DNA of 64,000 bases, from assembly GCA_022821725.1 (NCBI GenBank), contig JAJEDB010000075.1:1-64000 (forward strand). Reading direction: 5' to 3'. Numbering within the stretch: the stretch's first letter is position 1; each line of letters starts with the position of its first letter. Shown here in pieces: positions 51,075-60,771 of the stretch. This DNA comes from Candidatus Poribacteria bacterium (GTDB taxonomy: Bacteria > Poribacteria > WGA-4E > WGA-3G). The notes beneath the pieces were generated by a model that was not told where the DNA came from, ran no database searches, and was given only the letters and a program-made list of their open reading frames with translations. The translations under genes and the position numbers were made by a program.

Positions 51075-52061
51075 ATGAACTTAGAAACCCAAATCCAACA
51101 GTTCCGAGAGACCTTTTACAATGTCAAAGCCGAAGTCCAAAAGCGTATCGTCGGTCAAGACGCGATTATTGAAGGTGTGCTTTTCTGCTTGCTTGCCAAC
51201 GGGCACGCCCTCCTTGAAGGCATCCCCGGCTTAGGCAAAACGCAACTCATCTATACCCTCAGTGAGGCACTCGACCTCTCCTTCAAGCGTATCCAATTCA
51301 CACCCGACATGATGCCCTCCGACATCACAGGCACAACGCTCCTCGTTGAAGATGAACACGGTAGCAGGCAGTTTGAATTCCAGCAAGGACCCATTTTTTC
51401 GCAACTCATCCTCGCTGACGAGATTAACCGCGCCACACCCCGCACGCAGTCTGCCCTCCTTGAAGCGATGCAAGAGCGCACTGTCACCGTCGGACGCACC
51501 AGCCACAAGTTAGACGAGCCGTTTTGCGTCCTCGCCACACAGAACCCGTTGGAAATGGAAGGCACCTACCCGCTCCCGGAAGCACAACTCGACCGATTCC
51601 TCTTCAAACTCCTGATCGATTTTCCCAGTGAAGATGAGATCGTCGAAATCCTACGGCGCACTACATCGGGGACTGAGGTCACGATCGACAAGGTAACGAA
51701 TGCCGAGACGCTCAACGAGATGCGTCACCTCGTGCCGCAGGTCATCATCGCGGAGCATGTCGAACGGCACATTATCCGACTCGTCCGCGGCACACATCCA
51801 GATTCCGAGGATGCCCCGGAGATCGTCAAACGCTATGTCCATCTGGGTGCCGGGATTCGGAGTGTCCAGGCGATAGCCCTCACTGCCAAAATCAGAGCCA
51901 TCCTCGATGAACGTTACAACGTCGCCTTTTCGGATATCGATGCTGTGTTGCTCCCCGCCCTCCGTCACCGTATCCTGCTCAACTTCGAGGGACAGGGCGA
52001 GGGCATTGAACCCGATGCGATTGTCAACGAAGTCCGCGACACTATAACCCGAACACCATAA
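51075..52061 (+). CDS. MoxR-family AAA+ ATPase
   Basis: This 328-residue protein has Walker A GIPGLGKT at 49-56, Walker B LADEINR at 113-119 and sensor-type FCVLATQNPLE near 155, followed by the lid domain. MoxR ATPases act as chaperones that load metal cofactors or assemble complexes, often with von Willebrand A domain proteins. None of those partner genes follow here; the next genes are a MITE and a Fic gene. A decayed fragment of a related moxR lies at 60559-60675. Confidence 0.93.
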   Translation: MNLETQIQQFRETFYNVKAEVQKRIVGQDAIIEGVLFCLLANGHALLEGIPGLGKTQLIYTLSEALDLSFKRIQFTPDMMPSDITGTTLLVEDEHGSRQFEFQQGPIFSQLILADEINRATPRTQSALLEAMQERTVTVGRTSHKLDEPFCVLATQNPLEMEGTYPLPEAQLDRFLFKLLIDFPSEDEIVEILRRTTSGTEVTIDKVTNAETLNEMRHLVPQVIIAEHVERHIIRLVRGTHPDSEDAPEIVKRYVHLGAGIRSVQAIALTAKIRAILDERYNVAFSDIDAVLLPALRHRILLNFEGQGEGIEPDAIVNEVRDTITRTP

Positions 52062-52079
52062 TTTCTCTCTTTTTCGCTA

Positions 52080-52105
52080 TTGTCAAGAATTTCCGAAAAT
52101 GACAA
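52080..52105. promoter_or_regulatory. Interrupted palindrome TTGTCA-N14-TGACAA, copy 1
   Basis: TTGTCA (52080-52085) and TGACAA (52100-52105) are inverted and separated by 14 bp. An identical arrangement lies at 52409-52434 before the Fic gene, and about 40 bp of following sequence is similar in both places. It looks like a duplicated operator region. Confidence 0.55.
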
Positions 52106-52236
52106 CATATATTTGCCATTTTTAAAAACAGATGAAAAAGGCAATATGAGAGGTTTGAGAAACCGACGCACCCCATATAAGCCTGTTATACGTCGCTAAA
52201 GAGGTTTCCTTAACCGCCTCATCTCCTCGGAATACA

Positions 52237-52363
52237 TTATAGTAAAGTCCATAATTACTTGGACACTTCTATTGTAGCGCAAACTTTCCAGTTTGCGGTC
52301 CACCCTTGCACAAACTAAAAGTTTATGCTACATAAGTCCACATATTTTTCGACCTTACTATAA
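52237..52363. mobile_element. MITE with IS630-like terminal inverted repeats
   Basis: A 127-bp element starts TTATAGTAAAGTCC and ends, read inward from the right, TTATAGTAAGGTC, with similarity extending about 30 bp. The left end matches the IS630 end at position 140 in 22 of 30 bases, including the first 11. The centre contains GCAAACTttccAGTTTGC and a further paired segment. It carries no gene and lies just before the Fic promoter. Confidence 0.65.
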
Positions 52364-52366
52364 CCC

Positions 52367-52395
52367 TTGACACCTTCTTGAATCTACGCTATAAT
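52367..52395 (+). promoter_or_regulatory. Perfect consensus promoter of the Fic gene
   Basis: TTGACA (52367-52372), 17 bp, TATAAT (52390-52395). The start near 52402 lies just before the palindrome at 52409 and 73 nt before the ATG at 52475. Confidence 0.85.
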
Positions 52396-52408
52396 ATAAA
52401 AACTAAGA

Positions 52409-52434
52409 TTGTCAAAAATCGAGAAAAATGACAA
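52409..52434. promoter_or_regulatory. Operator-like palindrome TTGTCA-N14-TGACAA, copy 2
   Basis: The inverted pair TTGTCA / TGACAA sits at about +8 relative to the predicted start site, a position where a bound protein would block transcription. The C-terminal winged-helix-like domain of the Fic protein is a candidate binder, but this is inference. Confidence 0.6.
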
Positions 52435-52474
52435 TACGAATTTACTGTTTTCAAAAAGAGGCGAAAACGGCACT

Positions 52475-53602
52475 ATGAAAAATTTTATAGCGGGTGCATA
52501 CCGACAGCAACGAGAATACAAAAGTTTTAACCCATCCTTCATAAACTGCCCGTTTACTTGGGAAAGTCGTCAAATAGATCAGTTGGTCGAACAGGCTGCA
52601 AATCTTTTGGGAGCACTCAACGCTTATGCGGAAATTGTGCCAGATGTCGATTTTGCGATTCCAATGAGCATGGCAAAAGAAGCGATAGACTCCAATCTGA
52701 TTGAGGGCACAAAAACTGATATTGATGAGATTGTTCTGCCACAATCGGAGATTCCGCCAGTCAGACAGGAGGATTGGCAAGAGGTGCAAAATTATATTGA
52801 AGCGATGAATTTCGCAATAGCGAAATTGCCTGAATTTCCACTCTCTGTGCGTTTGCTAAAGGATGTCCATAAAATAGTGCTGTCCGGCGTTCGTGGAAAA
52901 CATAAGGCACCGGGTGAAATTCGCAGGAGTCAAAACTGGATCGGTGGTTCATCACTTGCCAATGCTCTTTTTGTTCCTCCGTCACCGGAAGAACTGCCAG
53001 ACCTCCTAAGTGATTTAGAAAAATTCTGGCACAACTCATCGCTACAACTGCCATTCCTTATCAAAATCGCCATTACGCATTATCAGTTTGAAACCATCCA
53101 CCCTTTCCTTGATGGAAACGGTAGGTGTGGCAGATTGTTAATCGTTTTGCAACTCATTGATGCACAGTTACTTAGCAAACCAGCACTTTATGCGTCCACC
53201 TTTTTCGAGGAAAACAAAGTTTCATATTACAACGCGCTTACTCGCGTCCGCACTGCAAATGACATAGAACAGTGGATTATATTTTTCTTGATTGGAATCG
53301 TTGAGACCGCTCAACACGGGCTGAGGACTTTTAAAACAATCATTGCCCTTCGTCAAGAATATGATACCAAAATCCTAACGCTTGGCTCTCGATCGAAAAA
53401 AGCACAAAAATTGCTTCAACTTATGTATGGAACACCCATTGTTAACGCGAGGTGGGTTGAAAAGGAGTTAAACATGAGTTTTTCAAGCGCGAATCGACTC
53501 CTAAAATCCCTAACAGAATTGGGCATACTCAAGGAAACCACAGGATTCTCCCGCAACCGCCTTTTTGTTTTGGAGAAATACCTGAACCTCTTTAGAAGTT
53601 AG
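52475..53602 (+). CDS. Fic-family AMPylator with winged-helix C-terminus
   Basis: This 375-residue protein transfers AMP (or a related group) to target proteins. The active-site motif HPFLDGNGRCGR lies at 209-220. An N-terminal SNLIEG (73-78) matches the class II inhibitory motif, so activity is probably self-restrained. The C-terminal 80 residues form a winged-helix-like DNA-binding region (VEKELNMSFSSANRLLKSL near 330). The ATG at 52475 is used because the upstream in-frame TTG lies in the palindrome. Expression is from a perfect promoter with an operator-like palindrome, suggesting autoregulation. Confidence 0.93.
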   Translation: MKNFIAGAYRQQREYKSFNPSFINCPFTWESRQIDQLVEQAANLLGALNAYAEIVPDVDFAIPMSMAKEAIDSNLIEGTKTDIDEIVLPQSEIPPVRQEDWQEVQNYIEAMNFAIAKLPEFPLSVRLLKDVHKIVLSGVRGKHKAPGEIRRSQNWIGGSSLANALFVPPSPEELPDLLSDLEKFWHNSSLQLPFLIKIAITHYQFETIHPFLDGNGRCGRLLIVLQLIDAQLLSKPALYASTFFEENKVSYYNALTRVRTANDIEQWIIFFLIGIVETAQHGLRTFKTIIALRQEYDTKILTLGSRSKKAQKLLQLMYGTPIVNARWVEKELNMSFSSANRLLKSLTELGILKETTGFSRNRLFVLEKYLNLFRS

Positions 53603-53637
53603 CGAATTCCATGCAAATTCGCAGTCCACAATTTTTC

Positions 53638-53666
53638 TTGACAGCCCTGCCCGAAAATGTTAGACT
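53638..53666 (+). promoter_or_regulatory. Promoter candidate before the coiled-coil gene
   Basis: TTGACA (53638-53643), 17 bp, TAGACT (53661-53666). It would drive the coiled-coil membrane protein and perhaps the mod/res genes. Confidence 0.6.
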
Positions 53667-53746
53667 TAATGTGAACTGACGCGAACATGATTGCAATCCT
53701 GCAATCACAGAAGCCAGAAGGACAATAAGGCGACGGAGAAAAAGAG

Positions 53747-54166
53747 ATGGATTTCAGTTGGGCTACCATCAGTCTCATAGATATAGGGATATTTAGTTTC
53801 GGTGTAGTCGCTTTGGTTACCGGCTGGTTGGTCAAAAAGCGCGAGGACGAACGATACAACGCCCTGCGGGGGGAATATCGCACCTTTCAGCAAGATCATG
53901 AAAACCTGCAACAAGAATTCAGTAGTTTCCAAGGTGCTGCGGATCGACGGTATAATGCGCTCCAGAAAGAACACGAAGTCTTGAAAGAGGAAAACGCAAC
54001 CCTTAGATCCGCTGTCGATGCGCTCACCACAGAACAAAAAGCACTCCAAAGTGCACACGACCGTTTGTCCGGACGACATGATGAACTCGTCGAAAGGGTG
54101 ATGCCGGTCTTTGAAATATTGGCACGTGAAAAACTGATGGAGATAAACGCCCGCAGTGAAACCTGA
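53747..54166 (+). CDS. Membrane-anchored coiled-coil protein
   Basis: This 139-residue protein has one membrane helix near residues 12-30 followed by a long heptad-rich cytoplasmic or periplasmic coiled coil (RYNALRGEYRTFQQDHENLQ and onward to about 115). No named family. It precedes mod by 23 nt and may be part of that operon, or be an accessory membrane factor. Function unknown. Confidence 0.7.
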   Translation: MDFSWATISLIDIGIFSFGVVALVTGWLVKKREDERYNALRGEYRTFQQDHENLQQEFSSFQGAADRRYNALQKEHEVLKEENATLRSAVDALTTEQKALQSAHDRLSGRHDELVERVMPVFEILAREKLMEINARSET

Positions 54167-54189
54167 ATCAGATAACGAATGAAAAAGAT

Positions 54190-57100
54190 ATGAACGAATC
54201 CTTACAAAAACTACAAGATCTCCTCCAAAAACTCTTCCGAGCAGATGCCGCCGATCTTGACTTCGGTATCTACCGCATCATCAACTATCGCCGCGGCCAA
54301 CTCCAAAAATTCATTGACGAAGAATTGCCTGCCATTGTTCAAAATGCCCTTAAAGCAAACACCGAAGCAGAATCTGTGAGGGAACGCATAATCGAACTTG
54401 AAAATCAAGTCCGAGAATTAGGCAACAATCTCGGAGAGGAAATGTTAGATGCTGATGGCAATCTCATCAATGAGGCATACAGAGACAAACCTCTCATCCA
54501 ACAATACCTCGAAGCGAGAGAACAACACGGTTCCTCGCAAAATCGCGACCAACGCGCAGATGCCGTTTTCAATCACCTCTGGACCTTCTTCTCCCGATAC
54601 TACGATAACGGTGACTTTATTCCGCGTCGACGCTATTCCCAAACCGAACGCTACGCTGTTCCATACAACGGCGAGGAAGTCTACCTCCACTGGGCAAACC
54701 GAGACCAATACTACGTCAAAAGCGGCGAACACTTCTCCACCTATCGTTTCAAATCTCAAAACATCACTGTTACCTTTGACCTCCGCGACGTAGATATTGA
54801 AAAGGATAACGTTAAAGGCACAAAACGTTTCTTTATACCTCTATCTGACGAAACAAGCTATTCACCAGGAACTGATGAAATCTGTATCCCCTTTGAATAC
54901 CGTCCTCTCACCGACGAAGAAAAGAAAATCTATAGTGGTCAAAAACAGCAGGACAAAATCATTGAAGCTGCTGAACCCGAAATCATCGCACAACTCACAA
55001 GTCACTATAACGCCATGTCCGCACTCAATCAGCAAACAACAAACCCCTTTGATAAGGGGGACAGGGGGGTTACCACCCTCAAAAAACACCTCCGCGCCTA
55101 CACACGGCGCAACACCGCAGATTTCTTTATTCACAAAGACCTCAGAGGATTCCTTAACCGCGAACTTGATGTCTATATCAAAAACGATGTCATTCCACTG
55201 TCAGATTTGATTTTCACAAGTGTTAATTTGAAAATGTCAAACGTTAGTTCGGGGGGGGGGCTGTAAACCCTTTGTTAACTAAAAGTAATAATTGGTTCGA
55301 AACGGCAAACCTCGTTCACTACATCGCCTCTCAAGTAATTGAATTTTTGTCCCATATTGAAGAATTCCAAAAACGCCTCTGGCTGAAAAAGAAGTTTATC
55401 CTTTCCACCGACTACTGCCTCACACTCGACCGCGTTCCAGAAGAATTCTATCCCGCAATCATCCAGAGTACCGCCCAACTTAAGGAGTGGAAACACCTCT
55501 TTGCGATTCACGAAATAGATAATAATCTCATCGGTGCCGACTACACCGAACCGCTCTCCGTTGACTTCCTCAAAGCAAATCCCAACCTCGTTTTGGACAC
55601 TTGTCACTTTAAGTCTGACTTCAAAGATCGCTTCTTGGCACATTTTGACGATCTGGACAACGAAACAGATGGCTTGCTAATTCATGGTGAGAACTTCCAA
55701 GCGTTAAATCTGATAATGGAGAAATACCAAGCATCGCTAAAGGCCATCTACATTGATCCACCTTATAATACTAAAGGTTCTGCAATTCTGTATAAGAACA
55801 ATTATAAAGATTCTTCTTGGCTGTCGCTTTTAACAGATAGAGTTGCAGTTTCACAAGAGTTGTTAGCGGAAAATGGCATTTTCTGTGCTGCAATTGATGA
55901 TGCTGAGGCCGCAAACCTTAGACATTTACTCCAAAACATATTTGGCAAAGAAACTGAACAAGGAATTGTTGCAGTTTGTTCAAATCCAGGAGGAAGGCAA
56001 ACACCAACGGGTTTTTCTCCTGCTCACGAGTATGCGATGTTCTTTAGTATTACAAAGAATACACAAATTAGTCCTATTGAGAGAACAGAAGAACAACTTG
56101 AAAGTTATAATCAAATTGATTCCGATGGCAAGCGTTTTAAATGGATGCCTCTTCTAAAAGGGACAGATGCTAGCGCGCTGAGAGAATTACGACCTCGACT
56201 TTTCTATCCAATCTTTGTCAGGAACGATCAAATTAGGATTCCCCGTATGGAATGGAACGAAACTAAAGGTGAGTATGATATTCTGGAATTGGCACACTCA
56301 GATGAAATAAAGGTATTGCCACTCAGACCAAAGGATGGAAAAGAGATGAGATGGAGGCATAAGATTCAAACGCTTCAAAAAAAAATGGCTTTGTCTGAGG
56401 TAGCTGTGCGATCAGATCGAAATGGTAATGTAAGAATACAACTAAAATCTTACCCGAAAGAAGAAGGAATACGTCCAAAGACGTGGTGGGATAAAAAAGC
56501 ATATTCAGCAACATCACATGGAACTACTTTTCTAAACAATATGCTTGGTGATAACGATTTTTCGTTTCCTAAGTCTGTCTCGTTGAGGATTGTCTCCGGG
56601 TTTCTTCTCTCGGTAAAAATGATACTGTGTTGGATTATTTCGCAGGTTCCGGCACTACTGCTCACGCAGCCATCAACCTTAATCGTCAAGATGGCGGCAA
56701 CCGTAAATACATCCTCATTGAGATGGGGCATCATTTCGATGCCGTTCTCAAACCGCGCGTCAAAAAAGCCATCTATGCCGAAAGGTGGAAAGATGCAAAA
56801 CCGGTCTCCCGTGAAAGTCGTCTTTCCCATATCATCAAATACCAACGGATTGAATCTTACGAAGATGCCCTCAACAACATCGAATTCAACGAAACCGAAC
56901 ATGAAAATCTGTTACCTGACGAACACCAATTGAGTTATATGTTGGAAAGTGATACAAAGGAAAGCCCAACGTTCCTAAGCATATCCAAGCTCCAAAATCC
57001 GTTCAACTATCAACTCAACATCGTCAAAGATATGCAGACTCAGACACAATCTGTGGATCTACCCGAAACCTTCAATTACCTCCTCGGTATCTCGGTCCAA

Positions 57101-57352
57101 ATCCGGCAATGTTTGTATGATGGTGATAGACGCTACCTTGTCTACCGCGGCATAGTCGGACAAAAAACTGTCGTCATTATCTGGCGTGAAACCGCAGGCT
57201 GGAAAAAAGAAGATTATGAACGTGATTATAATTTCATTCAGGAAAACAAACTCACAGAGAGAGCAGACAAGATCTATATTAACACAGACAGCATCGTTCC
57301 AGAGGCAGAATCTTTAGACCCATTCTTCAAACGATTAATGTTTCCACAATAA
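54190..57352 (+). pseudogene. Type III-like DNA methyltransferase (Mod), split by two frame breaks
   Basis: The intact product would be about 1050 residues, with DPPY (55754-55765) before the AdoMet motif DYFAGSGTT (56633-56659): beta-class order, as in type III Mod subunits. The first frame (54190-55266) stops after a run of ten G at 55251-55260; one extra G would rejoin it to the second frame at 55272. The second frame loses phase near 56577-56583, where one missing base would restore VEDCLRVSSLGKNDTV…; the third piece runs 56627-57352. The first break fits phase variation; the second, with no simple tract, suggests decay or sequencing error. The restriction partner follows at 57373. Confidence 0.8.
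55251..55260 (+). repeat. Homopolymer tract G10 in mod
   Basis: Ten consecutive G fall in the linker before IASQVIEFLSHIEEFQ. Length changes would switch the frame of mod on or off; as shown, the frame is off. Confidence 0.85.
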
Positions 57353-57372
57353 ATTCTCCACAGAAAACTGCC

Positions 57373-60300
57373 ATGTCCAGAAACAATTCACAACGTCAAC
57401 TCGATAATCACCTCACTTTACATGGATGGCTCAACAGCCACTTCGGATATAAAACCACACGCGACCTTCTTAATGATATAAAAAACCATGACGAAGGTTT
57501 CAACCCAGACGGATACTCTCCAATCTGCACATTTCTCATCTCGCGTACAGAACCCAATTCAGCAATCGAAAGAGAATTGCGAACTTACGATGACAATATT
57601 AAACGGCATCTGTCCGTTATAAACAACACACGCTCACAGCCAATTGTTCTCCGCTATTTTCAATATCTCGCCCTACTCTACACCGAAATTTTCTTGGATT
57701 GGAAATTCAATAGACCCAAGGAATTCCTACGCCAACTCAACGCTTTTGTCCAAAGGCGTAATGATGCAAAAGCCCCTGGTGATGCTATGGATACAAACTT
57801 CATAGACACGGACCTCGAAAAACTCGCCTTCTGGATGGCAACCGGGGCAGGCAAAACCCTCATCATGCACATCAATTATCACCAGTACCTTCACTACAGT
57901 AAAGAGGAATTGGACCATGTTGTCCTTATCACACCCAACGAAGGCTTAAGCGAACAACACCTTCGTGAACTGGCGAACTCCGACATCCAGTGCGAACGTT
58001 TCGACGTTGAGAGGAATCGCCTCGCGCCTACGCGCAACGCAATACAGGTAATTGAAATTACAAAGTTGGTGGAGGAAAAAACAGGTGAAGGCGAGAGCGT
58101 TGAAGTTGAAGCATTTGAGGGGAACAACCTCATCTTCGTGGACGAAGGGCATAAAGGCAGTGGCGGCGAAGTCTGGCGCAAAATTCGAGATAGACTCGGT
58201 GAAACCGGCTTTACCTTTGAATATAGTGCGACCTTTGGACAAGCACTCGCCGCTGCCAAAAATGCGGACCTCGTTGAGGAATACGGCAAGGCCATTGTCT
58301 TCGACTACTCATACCGATATTTCTACAGCGACGGATACGGCAAAAATTTTAGCATCCTTAATGTTCGACACGATGAAGAGACCCAAACCGAAACACTCCT
58401 TTTAGCCAATCTCCTCAGTTTCTATGAACAACGCCGTTATTTCAAGCAAAACGCTGAGGCTATCCGCACCTATGGATTAGACTCCCCTTTATGGGCGTTT
58501 GTGGGTAGTAAAGTCAACGCTGTTTATACTGAGAACCATCGCCGCCGCTCTGATGTCCTTAATGTCATCCATTTTCTTCACTTGTTCCTGAAAAACGAAG
58601 GAAATTGGGCAATTGATGCTATTGAAAAGATCCGCAGCGGCGATTCTGGTTTATCCGATGACAACAACACGGACATTTTCCACACCCGGTTCAATTACCT
58701 CAAAACTTTCAGCGAAACGCCGGCGTATGTTTATAGCGACATTCTCAACGAAGTTTTTCATACGGACATAAGCGGCGTATTACACTTGCAAGATGTTCGG
58801 AACGCACCGGGCGAAATCGCATTGAAAACTACTTACGGTAGGAAAAACTTTGGTCTCATCTACATTGGGGATACCGCTGCCTTCAAAAAGCTTGTTGAAA
58901 ACGATGATGCGGGCATTGAAACGGACTCCGAAGATGTCCTCACGGAAAGCCTTTTCAATGACATCAACGAACCCGATAGTTCAATCAATATTCTCATTGG
59001 AGCCAAAAAGTTCATTGAAGGCTGGGACAGCTGGCGCGTCACTGCGATGGGACTCCTCAATATCGGTAGACAGGAAGGTTCCCAGATTATTCAACTTTTC
59101 GGCAGAGGAGTTCGCCTTCGTGGAAAGGATATGAGCCTCAAGCGCAGTGCTGCTCTTGATGGTAGACATCCGCCGCATATCTCTCTACTTGAGACCCTTA
59201 ACATCTTCGCTGTCCGTGCCAACTTTATGGCACAATTCCGAGATTATCTCATGCGCGAAGGTATAGAACTCGATGAACCTATCCAAATGGAGATTCCTAT
59301 CATCTCTAATGAAAGTTTCCTCGAGCGTCGCCTTTTTGTTCCGAAAGTCGATCCTTACAATGAAGCTGCTAAAGGACAGTGCGTTCCACTCACTGTTAAT
59401 ATCGCCGCCTATATCACCCACACAACACAAATCGTTGAGGTTATCGGGAGCAGTTCGCAACAAGGCATCCGGGGAAGTCAATCAACAGCAACCTTGGAGC
59501 GTAAAATTAAAAAAGAAATCTTGGAGTTATTAGATTGGCAAAAGATATATTTAGAGTTACTTGAATACAAGCAGGAGAAGCAGTTTCACAATCTCATCTT
59601 TGATACCCAAACACTTCAAACAATCATGGATCCAGACCAAGAACTGTACGGCCTTACCGTCATGGCAGAATCAGAAGTCAAGCCAACGTCGCTGGAAGGG
59701 GTCACTCGCTTAGAAGAATTAGTAATTACACTGCTCCGCAAGTATATTGCCAAATTCTACCGTATTATTCAGAAACAGTGGAGTGGCAACAGGATGAGAT
59801 TGGACACCTTAAAAGAAAACGATGATAACTTCACAGATTGGAGGATCTATATCCCCCGAGACGAAGCACATGAACTTGAACCCCAAATCCAAAATCTAAT
59901 AGAGAGTGGTGAAATATACGGACCTAATGTAACCGATCTACCCAACGCCTATAATGATCGGCACCTCTATCAACCGCTCCTCGCGATTACCAATGCCAAT
60001 GATTTGTGGCGGACTACACCGCCTGCCTTAGAAGAAAGTGAGAAACTTTTTGTAGAAGATCTGCGCAGTTATGTCCGTCAGCAACACGAGGAACTTCTCG
60101 CGAAAAGGGAAGTTTTCCTCTTACGCAACCAGAGTCGAGGCAAAGGTATTGGTTTCTATCAGAATGAAGGTTTTTATCCCGACTTTATCCTGTGGATAAC
60201 CGAAGGCGCGAAACAACGTATCGTTTTCATCGAACCACATGGGATGGTACATGATGCTGTCAACGAGCACAACGAGAAAATCACCCTCTTCAAAAGACTA

Positions 60301-60513
60301 CGGACTCTTTCTTATGAACGCTTCCGCGGTGAACACGTTCAGATGGATTCCTTTATCATCTCAAAAACTGATTTTCAAGCACTCCGTCGCAGAGAAGGTA
60401 TAGATAGACCAGAATTTGCGGAAAAATGGCATATCCTTTTCCGCGACCCCGCTGATCCTGCCTACCTTTTCCCAATCTTCCAAGAGTGGGATCTCGACTT
60501 CCCTCTTTTGTAG
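57373..60513 (+). CDS. Type III-like restriction helicase-nuclease (Res)
   Basis: This 1046-residue protein is a superfamily 2 translocase with Walker A ATGAGKT at 156-162, DEGH box VDEGH at 256-260, and motif VI QLFGRGVRLRG near 575. The C-terminus has a nuclease-like YPDFILWI (PD at 936-937) and later FIEPHG near 953; His stands where many PD-(D/E)xK enzymes have Lys, so cleavage competence is uncertain. It starts 20 nt after the mod gene. It is intact although mod is broken, which would leave an unpaired nuclease unless mod is phase-variable. Confidence 0.88.
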   Translation: MSRNNSQRQLDNHLTLHGWLNSHFGYKTTRDLLNDIKNHDEGFNPDGYSPICTFLISRTEPNSAIERELRTYDDNIKRHLSVINNTRSQPIVLRYFQYLALLYTEIFLDWKFNRPKEFLRQLNAFVQRRNDAKAPGDAMDTNFIDTDLEKLAFWMATGAGKTLIMHINYHQYLHYSKEELDHVVLITPNEGLSEQHLRELANSDIQCERFDVERNRLAPTRNAIQVIEITKLVEEKTGEGESVEVEAFEGNNLIFVDEGHKGSGGEVWRKIRDRLGETGFTFEYSATFGQALAAAKNADLVEEYGKAIVFDYSYRYFYSDGYGKNFSILNVRHDEETQTETLLLANLLSFYEQRRYFKQNAEAIRTYGLDSPLWAFVGSKVNAVYTENHRRRSDVLNVIHFLHLFLKNEGNWAIDAIEKIRSGDSGLSDDNNTDIFHTRFNYLKTFSETPAYVYSDILNEVFHTDISGVLHLQDVRNAPGEIALKTTYGRKNFGLIYIGDTAAFKKLVENDDAGIETDSEDVLTESLFNDINEPDSSINILIGAKKFIEGWDSWRVTAMGLLNIGRQEGSQIIQLFGRGVRLRGKDMSLKRSAALDGRHPPHISLLETLNIFAVRANFMAQFRDYLMREGIELDEPIQMEIPIISNESFLERRLFVPKVDPYNEAAKGQCVPLTVNIAAYITHTTQIVEVIGSSSQQGIRGSQSTATLERKIKKEILELLDWQKIYLELLEYKQEKQFHNLIFDTQTLQTIMDPDQELYGLTVMAESEVKPTSLEGVTRLEELVITLLRKYIAKFYRIIQKQWSGNRMRLDTLKENDDNFTDWRIYIPRDEAHELEPQIQNLIESGEIYGPNVTDLPNAYNDRHLYQPLLAITNANDLWRTTPPALEESEKLFVEDLRSYVRQQHEELLAKREVFLLRNQSRGKGIGFYQNEGFYPDFILWITEGAKQRIVFIEPHGMVHDAVNEHNEKITLFKRLRTLSYERFRGEHVQMDSFIISKTDFQALRRREGIDRPEFAEKWHILFRDPADPAYLFPIFQEWDLDFPLL

Positions 60514-60558
60514 GAGCGATCTCAGACACCGAAAAATAATGCTGAAATATAGATAACA

Positions 60559-60675
60559 AAGGCATCCATTGGAAATTGCCAAACCCTATGTCCATCTCGG
60601 CGCACGGATTCGGGGCTAAGCGATAGTCCTTATTGCTAAAATCAGTGTGCTTCTTGGTATGAATGCTACAACTAT
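60559..60675 (+). pseudogene. Decayed moxR fragment
   Basis: The sequence reads …EIAKPYVHLGARIRG, stop, AIVLIAKI…, matching EIVKRYVHLGAGIR…AIALTAKI in the MoxR protein encoded at 51075 (about residues 252-283). It has an in-frame stop, small deletions and no start. It is the remnant of a second moxR or of a duplication. Confidence 0.75.
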
Positions 60676-60733
60676 CCGACGCGAACAAGTTGATCCACCC
60701 CCGCATTAAACATACCAAAAAGCCATTTTTCCC

Positions 60734-60762
60734 TTGCCATCACGTCCAAATTATGCTAAAAT
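60734..60762 (+). promoter_or_regulatory. Promoter of the flavoprotein oxidase gene
   Basis: TTGCCA (60734-60739), 17 bp, TAAAAT (60757-60762). The start site would be about 3 nt before the ATG at 60772, implying a leaderless mRNA. Confidence 0.65.
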
Positions 60763-60771
60763 ACCCATAGC

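Noticed and set aside
52146..52199. 17-codon basic reading frame after palindrome copy 1
   Set aside because: It lies in a region resembling a duplicated Fic leader and has no promoter or support for translation.
55251..55260. Programmed ribosomal frameshift at the G tract as the sole explanation
   Set aside because: A slip there could join the first two parts, but a second unrelated frame break downstream makes a single recoding event insufficient.
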